Assembly: GCF_000272105.2 (NCBI RefSeq) | Contig: NZ_AJZD02000279.1 | Coordinates: 1-64,000, forward strand | Source: Vibrio splendidus 12E03 | GTDB lineage: Bacteria; Pseudomonadota; Gammaproteobacteria; Enterobacterales; Vibrionaceae | Length of the DNA stretch: 64,000 nucleotides | Reading direction: 5' to 3' | In this document: positions 1 through 9,148 of the stretch, piece after piece | How positions within the stretch are numbered: position 1 is the stretch's first letter | Layout of the letters: each line of letters opens with the position of its first letter | Position numbers and translations under genes: made by a program | The notes under the pieces: model-generated | What the model saw: the letters and a program-made list of their open reading frames with translations, nothing else | What the model was told of the DNA's origin: nothing | Databases searched by the model: none

Positions 1-72
1 ATCACAAATAGTTGACCATCGTTAAGACTAGGATATTCATCTTCATAAAAAGTGAAATATGGATATTAAAAC

Positions 73-3000
73 GTGAACAACATAAATATTAATAAAATTA
101 TCTCTCTACGAAATACCTTCAACAACACCAAAAAGAAGAGCTTCAAACGCTCTACATTGGCCAAAGCAATTTTACCGCTCTTCACCGCTAGTTTGATCGC
201 GGGTTGTGGTAGTGATAATGATAGCGACAACGGTACAGACCCTGGCAACAGTGGTTTATACCCTGCAGCTGAAAACGAAGTCGTTATTTACTACAAACGC
301 GATGTTGCCGCTGCAAGCTCATCTGGCTCAACTTACGACGGTTGGGGGCTGCACCTTTGGAATGGTGAAGGCTGTACCAGCACAGATTTAGTCGGCATGG
401 GATTAAGTGAAACCGGAACCGACTGGAACAGCCCTTACGAATACGATGGTATCAGCGATACTTACGGTGCCTATTATGTGTTGAAAGTTGACCCAGATGC
501 CTCTGACCCACACAAGTGCATGAACTTCATCTTGCACAATGGTGATGAGAAAGCATTTGGCAGTGCGAACTCAAAAGTCGAGTTAACTAAGCTTGGCGAT
601 TCACAAGGCGTATTTGGTTTCCATGGCAGCAGCGAGTTGTACTACGACCCTATTTCAGAGCGACCAGTCAATATTGATGGTCAAAAAGCACACTGGCTAG
701 ATGCAACCACAATTGGTTGGGAAGCGGCTAGCAATGCAGACTCTGTGAAGCTTTTCTATGCACTAGACAACAGCATCACAATGAACGATAACAAAGAGAT
801 TGTCGGCGGAACTGCAATTGAACTAAGCAAAGACGGAGAACTATCTTCTGAATTGAAAGAGCGTTTCCGACACCTAGCAAGCTTACCAGCAGTGGCAATT
901 GATGTTGATGACACAACACTGCGCACCATTTTGAAGTCTCAGATAATTCTTGTTGCCTACAACTCAAATGGCGACGTTACCTCTTCAACTGAGGTTCAAA
1001 AGCCTGGTGTACTTGATGCGGTATTTGCTAGTGAAGATGCTGGTAATGCGATGAGTGAAGAATTAGGCGCGATTATTGAAGGCAGTGCAGCGACCTTCAA
1101 GCTTTGGGCACCAACCGCGCAAGATGTAGAACTCGTCCTATACAGCGAAGATTTGCAAAGTTCACAAGTGATCCCAATGACGGAAAGTGCTGAAACGGGT
1201 ATTTGGGCGACTGACGCGGTGTCTAATGCAGTCAACAGTTACTATCGTTACCAAGTGAAGGTCTACCATCCAACCACAGGCAACATCGAAACTCGCCTTG
1301 TAACGGACCCTTACTCACTCAGTTTGTCGAAGAACTCCGCGTACTCTCAAGTGATTGACCTAAATGATTCAACCTTGAAACCTGCGAACTGGGACAACTA
1401 CCAACGACCAACCGTAGAGAAAGACGAAGACCATGTACTTTACGAATCTCACCTACGTGACTTTAGTTTCAGCGATAAGCTCGGCACAGCTAACCTAAAT
1501 GGAAAATACCTCGCTCTCACAGAAGCCGATCGTGAGTCGGTCAAACACCTACAGGCTCTGCAAGAAGCAGGTTTAACTACGCTGCATATCTTACCAGCAT
1601 TTGATATCGCTACCGTTGATGAAGATGCTGCGAGCCGTGTTGATATAACCGACACCGTAGGCAAACTGTGTGATGTAAAACCGACTGCTGCCTTATGTGG
1701 AAGCGAAGACGAAAACAAAGTCATCGAAGACGTACTCGATGGTTATGACCCTTCAACGGGTGACGCACAAGCATTAATGAATGACCTTCGTATGCTTGAT
1801 AGCTTCAACTGGGGCTACGACCCATTCCATTACACGGTGCCAGAGGGAAGTTACGCGACCGATCCTAATGGTTCACAGCGTATTCTCGAATTCCGTCAGA
1901 TGGTGAAAGCCACGCACGACATGGATCTCAAGCTGATCATGGACGTGGTATACAACCACACCAACGCGTCTGGTGTGAACGATAAGTCGGTACTGGATAA
2001 GATTGTCCCTGGGTACTACCACCGTCTTAACGTCAACACTGGTGGCGTCGAAAACTCGACTTGTTGTGACAACACTGCGACCGAAAACCTAATGATGGGT
2101 AAATTGATGGTCGACTCACTTAAGGTATGGGCTGACGACTATAAAGTGGATGGGTTCCGTTTTGACTTAATGGGCCACCAGCCAAAAGACGTGATGGTAG
2201 AAGCTCTTGCTGAAGTACGTAAAATCGACGAGAACACCCTGTTCTACGGTGAAGGTTGGGATTTTGGCGAGGTAGCAAACAACGCACGCTTCGACCAAGC
2301 AAACCAAATCAACATGGCAGGCACAGAAATCGGTACCTTCTCAGACCGTTTGCGTGATGCAGTTCGTGGCGGTAGCCCGTTCGATGGTGGTGTCGATTCA
2401 GAAGGCAATCACCCACTTCGCTTCAACCAAGGCTTTGGTAACGCTGCGATTGCTAACGATGAAACCAAAGTCGATCAAGAGTCTATCAACGGTCGTTTAC
2501 ACAACCAAGACCTTGTCCGCTTAGGCATGGCGGGTAACCTCGCAGAATACGTGCTGATTGATTACAAAGGCGATACCAAACTGGGTAAAAACGTTGATTA
2601 CAACGGCGCGCCAGCTGGTTACACCAAGATGCCTTCAGAGAACATCTCTTACGTGTCAAAACATGATAACCAAACGCTTTGGGATAACAACGCATACAAG
2701 ATCGCCACTGGTACTAGCTCTGCAGAGCGTGCTCGCATGCAGTCTGTATCGCTTTCTACCGTGATGTTGGGCCAGGGTATACCATTCATCCACATGGGTT
2801 CTGAACTGCTTCGTTCTAAGTCGATGCAACGCGATTCTTACGATTCTGGTGACTGGTACAACCGCGTAATGTTTGATGGTACTAACAACAACTGGAATGT
2901 TGGCTTACCACGTGAAGACAAAGATGGTGCGAACTGGGATCTGATCAAAACCATCATTGCTGACCCAACGGCGAAACCAGACGCAGGCGACATTGAACTC

Positions 3001-3771
3001 ACCAAGCAGCAATTCCTAGAGCTATTAAAAATCCGTAGCTCAAGTGAACTGTTCCGCCTAGACACAGCTGACGAAGTCATGAAACGAGTCGATTTCCGAA
3101 ATGTGGGCAAAGATCAAGTCGAAGGCCTGATTGTCATGTCTATCGATGATGGTGTGTCTGCAGGTACAGACCTCGATCCAGAGAACGATGCGATTGTCGC
3201 GGTTGTAAACTCAACCAATGAAACTCAATCGTTCAAAATCACAGGAGCGACCGGCTTTACTCTTCATGATGTTCAACTGGACTCGGCTGACGACACTGTG
3301 AAAGGTGCAAGCTTCGCAGCTGAAACCTTCACAGTCCCTGCATTAACTACCGCTGTGTTCGTGCAAGCTCAAGACGGTGCACAAGGTGCTGGCTTGCCAG
3401 TTGATAACTCAGACAAGGATGTGTCTAGCATTCCTCCATACGGCCAAACAACTGTTTACGTTCGTGGTGACATGAATGGATGGAATCCTGTTGATGATTG
3501 GGCAATGAACTTTGTCGCTAATGGTGTTTACTCTGTAACAGGCAACTTGGAAGCCGGTGATTATGGCTTCAAGTTTGCGGATGCAGATTGGGGAACACCT
3601 AACTTTGGTTGTGATTCCGCTGAACTTGCTGATGGATCAATCGACCTAGGAACTGATGGTAATTGCCAACTAAGCGTAACCGAAGCTGGCACCTACACAT
3701 TCACTCTGAATGCGATTCACGAACTGGATGACGACGTAGATGGTCCCGTTGTTTCGGTCACTAAGCAGTAA
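73..3771 (+). CDS. pulA: Secreted lipoprotein pullulanase (GH13, alpha-1,6-glucosidase)
   Basis: Cleaves alpha-1,6 branches of pullulan, starch or glycogen outside the cytoplasm to feed maltodextrin uptake. The 1232-residue product starts at a GTG after a weak GGA, has a basic N-region and a lipobox LIAGC (lipid Cys45), then a Ser/Asp/Gly-rich linker. A CBM41/PUD-like domain (about 65-170) and a CBM48-like domain (about 330-440) precede the GH13 barrel. Catalytic blocks visible are DVVYNHT (about 625), DGFRFDL (nucleophile near Asp698), GEGWDFGE (acid near Glu727) and SKHDNQ (near Asp865). The last 110 residues look like an extra carbohydrate-binding module (YVRGDMNGWNP). A shorter start at an in-frame TTG near residue 29 is possible. 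It neighbours lamB/malM and glgX and ends at a strong terminator. Confidence 0.95.
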   Translation: MNNININKIISLRNTFNNTKKKSFKRSTLAKAILPLFTASLIAGCGSDNDSDNGTDPGNSGLYPAAENEVVIYYKRDVAAASSSGSTYDGWGLHLWNGEGCTSTDLVGMGLSETGTDWNSPYEYDGISDTYGAYYVLKVDPDASDPHKCMNFILHNGDEKAFGSANSKVELTKLGDSQGVFGFHGSSELYYDPISERPVNIDGQKAHWLDATTIGWEAASNADSVKLFYALDNSITMNDNKEIVGGTAIELSKDGELSSELKERFRHLASLPAVAIDVDDTTLRTILKSQIILVAYNSNGDVTSSTEVQKPGVLDAVFASEDAGNAMSEELGAIIEGSAATFKLWAPTAQDVELVLYSEDLQSSQVIPMTESAETGIWATDAVSNAVNSYYRYQVKVYHPTTGNIETRLVTDPYSLSLSKNSAYSQVIDLNDSTLKPANWDNYQRPTVEKDEDHVLYESHLRDFSFSDKLGTANLNGKYLALTEADRESVKHLQALQEAGLTTLHILPAFDIATVDEDAASRVDITDTVGKLCDVKPTAALCGSEDENKVIEDVLDGYDPSTGDAQALMNDLRMLDSFNWGYDPFHYTVPEGSYATDPNGSQRILEFRQMVKATHDMDLKLIMDVVYNHTNASGVNDKSVLDKIVPGYYHRLNVNTGGVENSTCCDNTATENLMMGKLMVDSLKVWADDYKVDGFRFDLMGHQPKDVMVEALAEVRKIDENTLFYGEGWDFGEVANNARFDQANQINMAGTEIGTFSDRLRDAVRGGSPFDGGVDSEGNHPLRFNQGFGNAAIANDETKVDQESINGRLHNQDLVRLGMAGNLAEYVLIDYKGDTKLGKNVDYNGAPAGYTKMPSENISYVSKHDNQTLWDNNAYKIATGTSSAERARMQSVSLSTVMLGQGIPFIHMGSELLRSKSMQRDSYDSGDWYNRVMFDGTNNNWNVGLPREDKDGANWDLIKTIIADPTAKPDAGDIELTKQQFLELLKIRSSSELFRLDTADEVMKRVDFRNVGKDQVEGLIVMSIDDGVSAGTDLDPENDAIVAVVNSTNETQSFKITGATGFTLHDVQLDSADDTVKGASFAAETFTVPALTTAVFVQAQDGAQGAGLPVDNSDKDVSSIPPYGQTTVYVRGDMNGWNPVDDWAMNFVANGVYSVTGNLEAGDYGFKFADADWGTPNFGCDSAELADGSIDLGTDGNCQLSVTEAGTYTFTLNAIHELDDDVDGPVVSVTKQ

Positions 3772-3828
3772 AGCTTAAACTATCGAAGCGAAGTAACAGA
3801 TAATAAAAACCAGCGAAAGCTAGCCTTT

Positions 3829-3853
3829 GGGAGACGTCAGTCTCCCTTTTTTT
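3829..3853 (+). terminator. Intrinsic terminator of pulA
   Basis: Perfect 7-bp stem GGGAGAC/GTCTCCC with a GTCA loop followed by seven T. Confidence 0.9.
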
Positions 3854-3944
3854 GTGTTCAACAAACACCAAACTAAATACGTACCTCAGCCTCTTGGCTT
3901 CATCAACTAACCAACCATCAATGTTGAGTGATAAACAAGCCTTA

Positions 3945-3984
3945 TTAGTTCTTAGTTCTTAGTTCTTAGTTCTTAGTTCTTAGT
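3945..3984. repeat. Heptamer tandem repeat (TTAGTTC, about 5.7 copies)
   Basis: Five exact tandem copies of TTAGTTC plus a partial sixth (TTAGT), in the intergenic region. A second heptamer array with another unit (AGCTTCT) lies at 60861-60898. Confidence 0.95.
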
Positions 3985-4274
3985 AGAAAGCATAACGACT
4001 TCGTATGAATGTATATTTCCGGTATGTGTTAAATTTAGGAAGCCGAGTTTAGGTCGTTAGATGAAAGGGTAATTCGTCAATAGAGTTCGTATTAAACTGT
4101 TTGAGGAGAATAAAATAGACGAGAATGTTTTTTGTTAGCCGCTAGTAAATCAAAACCATAAATAACGAATCACGCGCATTTATATTAGCCATTAGTTATT
4201 ACATGTAAGTCTGTGGTTATTTACATTCAAGCATTCGGTGAATATGAGTATTGCTTTAATTTATTACGTGTAAT

Positions 4275-4298
4275 AAAAAAGGCTCCTAGTCAGGAGCC
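4275..4298 (-). terminator. Intrinsic terminator of malM
   Basis: On the minus strand the stem GGCTCC/GGAGCC with a 6-nt loop is followed by six T. It lies 39 bp beyond the malM stop. Confidence 0.85.
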
Positions 4299-4336
4299 CT
4301 TCTCTTTATATCAATCGGTATTTACAAACTCGTCGA

Positions 4337-5164
4337 CTATTTTTTATTGACGGCTTTTACAAAGACTTCTTGTGCGCCTTCAATACCAAGTGCTTTTGCT
4401 TCATCGAGTAGGCTGAGAGCTTTAGGAATATTATCTGCGTCTACTGCTGCCTGAATGGCATTATGGTAGTAAGTTTGTGTTTCTGGTTGAATCGTCTCAA
4501 CCTTAACTGCTGCCGCTGGTTTAGCGTTAGATTCATTGCTAGAGCCAAATGAGAAGAAGCCAACTCTATCAATAGTCACTTCTATCTTACCGACATTCGC
4601 ATTTGGAACGGGAATGTCTTCTACTTCTGGCAAATAGTTACCACGGCCTTCCGCATCTAGACGTGCAGGGTGAATGACATCAGTAAAACCACCAAGATCT
4701 TCTTGCTCTGTATAGATAACTAAGTACACAGACTCAGCAGTTGTCGGTGGGTAGAAATCGTTTTCTGCAACAAGACGGTTGCCCAAATGTAATCTTGGTT
4801 TAGCGTACTCGAAGCTCTCTTTACCATAACGCTCTAACTCACGACCATTCTTGTCATAAATAACCGCATTAGGCACAAATGCAGTCTCACCGATCATGCT
4901 CGTGATCTTAATAGAGTATTCGCCGCGATCCGCTGGTAGCTCGATCGCTACTACAGGGCTGTTTATACCCTGATAGTTTAAAATTTGACTGTCTGGTGTT
5001 ACATCGAAAATTGCCGAGCTTGGAAGCTTCATCGGGGCAAATTGAAGACCAGCAATAGAGTTAACTTGTTCAGCCTGTGCCACTTGCACTTGCTCAACCA
5101 CTTGTGCAGATTGACAACCGGCCAACGCAACACAACCACTCAACATTAGAGCTTTAAAATACAT
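4337..5164 (-). CDS. malM: MalM-like maltose operon periplasmic lipoprotein
   Basis: Matches the MalM family of proteins encoded next to lamB; their exact role in maltodextrin metabolism is unknown. The 275-residue product has a short signal sequence with lipobox ALAGC (Cys17), so it is probably lipid-anchored, unlike the soluble E. coli protein. The middle is a beta-rich MalM domain and the C-terminal 50 residues form a helical TPR-like hairpin (IQAAVDADNIPKALSLLDEA). A strong AAGGAAGGG ribosome site precedes the ATG. It lies downstream of lamB, separated by a hairpin that probably lowers its expression relative to lamB. Confidence 0.85.
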   Translation of the reverse strand: MYFKALMLSGCVALAGCQSAQVVEQVQVAQAEQVNSIAGLQFAPMKLPSSAIFDVTPDSQILNYQGINSPVVAIELPADRGEYSIKITSMIGETAFVPNAVIYDKNGRELERYGKESFEYAKPRLHLGNRLVAENDFYPPTTAESVYLVIYTEQEDLGGFTDVIHPARLDAEGRGNYLPEVEDIPVPNANVGKIEVTIDRVGFFSFGSSNESNAKPAAAVKVETIQPETQTYYHNAIQAAVDADNIPKALSLLDEAKALGIEGAQEVFVKAVNKK

Positions 5165-5265
5165 AACCCTTCCTTCTTGTTATTTTTTTAAGAAATTTAC
5201 TAACTTTAATTACCACAAAGAGAACTATTCACCTAGGGAACGATCAACTTAATCGTACATTCCTT

Positions 5266-5292
5266 AAAAAAATAGCCGACGCGAGCCGGCTA
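5266..5292 (-). terminator. Terminator or attenuator between lamB and malM
   Basis: Minus-strand stem TAGCCG/CGGCTA with an 8-nt loop followed by a seven-T run. It lies between lamB and the co-directional malM, so partial read-through is likely. Confidence 0.75.
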
Positions 5293-5329
5293 TGAATTAG
5301 GACAGTTTAGGATTTGTTAAGCTAAGTGT

Positions 5330-6550
5330 TTACCACCAAGCTTCAGCTTGGATACCGAACACATATTCAGTATCGTCGCCGTTGAATGCATTTTTGTTTT
5401 CAGTATCTAGCAAGTAAGAACCGTAAACACGGATTTCAGGACGAGCCCAGAAGCTGTCACCCATAGCCCAAGCTTGAGCTACTGTGAACTTAGCGTTACC
5501 GAAATCTTCTTTAGCTAAACCGCTGTCTGAAATTTTCTCACCAGCATTGTAGCCTGCTTCGAAGATAGTACGCATAGTGTCGTTCCACTTGAACATTGGA
5601 CGAGCCACTACAGAGTACTGGTCGATATCAAAGTTTTTGTTTGTGTAAACGCCTGCAGCTTGACCACCGATGTCGCTACCAGATAGGTATGCTAGTTGGT
5701 GACCCATTTCCCAAGATTCGCCTAGGCTCATTACACCCCAGTTGATCAAACGGAAACCAGATGCATCGTTGAATGCTTCAGTACCACGAGCGTAGTATGT
5801 ACCTGAACCCCAGAAGTTAGCCGCCTGAACACCGTAACCGTTAGTACCGTATTGAAGGATAGTTTGGTGGAAACCGTTATCCATACCTTGGTGAATGATC
5901 GCAGAAGCTAGTAGGCCATCATCCGCTTCTTCACTCTTATCATCAGAGTCAGTTGCAAAGTTGTACGCTAATGCTAGCTCTAGAGATGCATCTTGCCATA
6001 GGCCAATGTTCGCTAGACGAGCATCAAAAATGTAACCTGTAGACTCGTCGTGATCACCGTCTTGAATCAGTGCAACAGATAGCTTCTGGTCGCCGATTGA
6101 TAGGTTCTCGATACCACCACCAGTACCAGATGTATTTAGGTAGTAGAAGTCAGTAATGTGGATGTCTTTACGTTGGTAATATGTTTTACCAGCCCAAAGC
6201 GTTGCTTCGTTGTCGAAAGATAGAACACCTTTAGCTTTAACAGCGAACTGAGCAACGTTGAAATCGCCGTCTTCCCAACCATTAGAACCGTCGTTGCCTT
6301 GAGCAATCATAGATTCTACGCGCCACGTTTGCTCGCCAGTTTTTAGTTCTTCAGCTAGACCAAACTCGTAGTAGTTGTCATTTTCGTTACCTAGACGACC
6401 AATACCGTTTTTATTTACTGATACGTCGCCGTTACCGTTACCGCTAATACCAGTACCAGCACGCATGTAACCATTAAAATCTACAGCGAACGCAGAGCCA
6501 GCAGCTAGCGTAGTCGCCACTGCAGCAGCAATCAAACTTACTTTTTTCAT
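5330..6550 (-). CDS. lamB: Maltoporin (LamB family outer-membrane channel)
   Basis: Outer-membrane trimeric channel for maltose and maltodextrins. The 406-residue precursor has a classic signal peptide (MKKVSLIAAAVATTLAAGSAFA) and mature start VDFNGYMRAG, as in LamB/ScrY porins, and ends in an aromatic residue (EAWW) as outer-membrane barrels do. I place the start at the MKK ATG because GGAG lies 6 bases before it; an ATG four codons upstream lacks such a site. It is divergent from glgX, and the shared upstream region carries G-rich MalT-like boxes. Confidence 0.95.
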   Translation of the reverse strand: MKKVSLIAAAVATTLAAGSAFAVDFNGYMRAGTGISGNGNGDVSVNKNGIGRLGNENDNYYEFGLAEELKTGEQTWRVESMIAQGNDGSNGWEDGDFNVAQFAVKAKGVLSFDNEATLWAGKTYYQRKDIHITDFYYLNTSGTGGGIENLSIGDQKLSVALIQDGDHDESTGYIFDARLANIGLWQDASLELALAYNFATDSDDKSEEADDGLLASAIIHQGMDNGFHQTILQYGTNGYGVQAANFWGSGTYYARGTEAFNDASGFRLINWGVMSLGESWEMGHQLAYLSGSDIGGQAAGVYTNKNFDIDQYSVVARPMFKWNDTMRTIFEAGYNAGEKISDSGLAKEDFGNAKFTVAQAWAMGDSFWARPEIRVYGSYLLDTENKNAFNGDDTEYVFGIQAEAWW

Positions 6551-6689
6551 TCTTAACTCCATTAAGGACGATTTATTTTAGGTTTTTATATTTTTGCTCT
6601 CTTGCGGCAACCAAAGGCAGTAATGGTAGTCGTAAGATAGAGAGGTTTAGGGTTTCCCCTGATTCGTTTCAACGGGGTCAATATTAAGA

Positions 6690-6803
6690 GGGGATGACAA
6701 GTTTGACTTCCTCCACCCCTAACTAAATTAAGGGGGACTAGAGGGGAGTAGAAAATATACAGAACGGTGTTTTAAAGAGGTAGATCACTTAATCTAGGAG
6801 GAG
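6690..6803. promoter_or_regulatory. Cluster of MalT-like boxes upstream of lamB
   Basis: Several copies resembling the MalT box (GGGGAKGAGG): GGGGATGA at 6690-6697 (+), GGGGTGGAGGA at 6709-6719 (-), GGGGAGTA at 6743-6750 (+) and GGAGGAG at 6797-6803 (+). They lie in the 434-bp gap between divergent lamB and glgX. No malT gene is in the window. Assignment is by motif resemblance and context only. Nothing else is recognised in this gap apart from an imperfect inverted repeat (GTAGATCACTTAA around 6780-6793 against TTAAGTGAGATCTAC around 6833-6848). Confidence 0.6.
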
Positions 6804-6984
6804 TAGACAGCACTCAGATCTAATTATTCACCTTAAGTGAGATCTACTTCAAATATATAATTTGAACCTAATCGGTAAATTATTTTTTTAACCGTAATTA
6901 TTCTGTGAAGTTGCTTGACCTTACTGTGACAAAGCTTTTTACTTATAGTTCACTGATGTTGATAAACGAACAAGAAATCAAGCA

Positions 6985-8958
6985 ATGACTAGAACGCTCG
7001 CTCGCCCTTATCCACTAGGCGCAACGCTAGGTAACACTGGCTGTAACTTTTCAATTTATTCTCCTGACTGTAAATCACTCTCTCTCGCTCTTTTTGACGA
7101 GAACGACGAATTCACCACTTATAAATTAGAAAATGAATACGCTGATATCAGATATGTCTTTATTGATGGTATTAAAGCGGGACAAAAATACGGCTTCATT
7201 GCAGAAACGGACAATGGCCCTATCCTGCTTTCAGACCCGTACGCCAAAGCAATAAGCGAACCGCTCAATTACGTCACGCCATATACCAATGAAAAAAGCT
7301 TTGCTATGGCGAAATGTGTTGTTGTTGATGACACCTTCGATTGGCAAGACGTAGAAAAGCCACGCATTAGCCGTGAAGATACTGTTCTTTTTGAAACGCA
7401 TGTAAAAGGCCTATCTCAACTGCACCCAGAAGTGGCAGCCAATACTAAAGGTCGTTACTTAGGGTTAGTGAGCCCTGAAATGCTTGCGTTCTACAAACAA
7501 CAAAATATCAACTCTCTACAGCTTCTACCCGTTGCTGCGTGTATGCATGAACCTCATCTATTGGACATGGATAAAGTGAATTATTGGGGTTACAACCCAT
7601 ACTTGTTCATGGTGCCAGACCCACGCTACTCAGAAAAAGACGCTGTTAATGAACTCAAAACCGCCATTCGTGAACTTCACCGCAATGGCATCGAAGTTAT
7701 TCTAGACGTGGTGTACAACCACACGGCAGAGGGTGGCGAAGGTGGTACAACCTTCAACCTCAAAGCGCTAGATAGCCATTACTACATTAAACATGGCTGC
7801 CATTACGCGAACTTTACTGGTTGTGGTAACACCGTTGATCTCACCCATCAACCAGCACTTAACTTAGTGATGGATACGCTTCGTTATTGGGTAAGTGAAT
7901 TCCAAGTCGACGGCTTCCGTTTTGATTTGGCTGCAACACTGGGGCGCGAGGGAGACAACTACAACCCTGAGGCTGCATTCTTTAAAGCTGTGGCTCAAGA
8001 CCCTGTACTTAAAGAAACCAAGCTCATTGCAGAACCTTGGGACATCGGCCCGAATGGCTACCAAGTGGGTAATTTCCCGCTAGGCTGGAATGAGTGTAAC
8101 GACAAACTACGAGACATCACACGTAGCTTCTGGCGTGGTGATCAAGGCTACCTAAAAGAGTTTGCAACCCGTTTGATGGGGTCACGTGACATCTACAGTG
8201 CTGCGCACTGGCCGTATAAATTAACCGTCAACTACATCACTTATCATGATGGTTTCACCATGCAGGATCTTGTTTCTTACAAGCATAAGCACAACGAAGA
8301 GAATGGTGAGAACAACCGCGATGGACACGGTGACAACCGTTCTGAAAACTACGGTGTTGAAGGTGAAACCGAAAACCTGTTAGTTATCGCGACACGTGAA
8401 AAGCAGAAACGTAACTTCATGGCGAGCCTGCTGTTTGCTTTTGGTATTCCTCATATTTTGACGGCCGATGTGTTATCTCATACTCAAAAAGGTAACAACA
8501 ACGCTTACTGCCAAGATGGCGTGACCAGCTGGCTTAACTGGGAAGATTCAGAGCGCAAAACTTACTTCAAGACTTGGTTATCTGAAATGATCTCTGCTCG
8601 TCAGCAATACATGGTGCCGTTTATTAAGGCATTCAGTGGCGAAAAGCGTAACTCTAACCGCATCTTCTGGAGCCGTGTCGATGGCACACTTATGGAGCAT
8701 GACGACTGGAACCGCTTAAGCTCAGTAGCTTTGCATTTAGGTATTGGCAAAGAGGGCGACGAGTTAATTTATCTTATCAACCAAACCAACGCCCCTGCAC
8801 GCTTCGCATTACCTAAGGATCGCGATCAAAACTGGGTGACCATTTGTGATACTAACCTGAGAAATGTAAAACCAGGTCATGCTGAAGGTGAAATGCTGTT
8901 ATCGCCAACTTCGATGGCTATTTTGCATTATTCGCCAGGTAAGACTGAGTCAATCTAA
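6985..8958 (+). CDS. glgX: Glycogen/maltodextrin debranching enzyme GlgX
   Basis: Cytoplasmic GH13 isoamylase-type enzyme that hydrolyses alpha-1,6 branches of limit dextrins. The length of 657 residues equals that of E. coli GlgX. An N-terminal CBM48 module (1-130) precedes the barrel with DVVYNHTAEGG, DGFRFDLAATLGR (nucleophile Asp), IAEPWDIG (acid Glu) and YITYHDGFTMQDLVSY. No glgB/glgC/glgA genes are adjacent. It is divergent from lamB and near pulA, which suggests a role in processing imported branched maltodextrins. The ribosome site is weak (AAGAA). Confidence 0.95.
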   Translation: MTRTLARPYPLGATLGNTGCNFSIYSPDCKSLSLALFDENDEFTTYKLENEYADIRYVFIDGIKAGQKYGFIAETDNGPILLSDPYAKAISEPLNYVTPYTNEKSFAMAKCVVVDDTFDWQDVEKPRISREDTVLFETHVKGLSQLHPEVAANTKGRYLGLVSPEMLAFYKQQNINSLQLLPVAACMHEPHLLDMDKVNYWGYNPYLFMVPDPRYSEKDAVNELKTAIRELHRNGIEVILDVVYNHTAEGGEGGTTFNLKALDSHYYIKHGCHYANFTGCGNTVDLTHQPALNLVMDTLRYWVSEFQVDGFRFDLAATLGREGDNYNPEAAFFKAVAQDPVLKETKLIAEPWDIGPNGYQVGNFPLGWNECNDKLRDITRSFWRGDQGYLKEFATRLMGSRDIYSAAHWPYKLTVNYITYHDGFTMQDLVSYKHKHNEENGENNRDGHGDNRSENYGVEGETENLLVIATREKQKRNFMASLLFAFGIPHILTADVLSHTQKGNNNAYCQDGVTSWLNWEDSERKTYFKTWLSEMISARQQYMVPFIKAFSGEKRNSNRIFWSRVDGTLMEHDDWNRLSSVALHLGIGKEGDELIYLINQTNAPARFALPKDRDQNWVTICDTNLRNVKPGHAEGEMLLSPTSMAILHYSPGKTESI

Positions 8959-8998
8959 GTTAAAAGCTAAGTCAGTTCAATAAAACACCAAAAACCAT

Positions 8999-9031
8999 AA
9001 AGGCCAGTTATATTTATAACTGGCCTTTTTG
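8999..9031 (+). terminator. Intrinsic terminator of glgX
   Basis: Long perfect stem built on GGCCAGTTAT/ATAACTGGCC with a tiny AT loop, followed by TTTTT. Confidence 0.9.
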
Positions 9032-9148
9032 TTAGCTGAATATCACAAAACTCATTCTTTTATATGGAATCATTTGCATTGCTGTGATTAAGAAAACTGT
9101 TTAGTATGGCCGTACTATAAAAATGAATCTATTACGTCTTTGGATATC

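Larger units (their letters stand above)
3772..4336. other. Gene-free stretch between pulA and malM
   Basis: 565 bp between the convergent pulA and malM genes. It holds the pulA terminator, a heptamer tandem repeat and the malM terminator. The remainder is AT-rich and I see no convincing gene or RNA in it. Confidence 0.7.
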
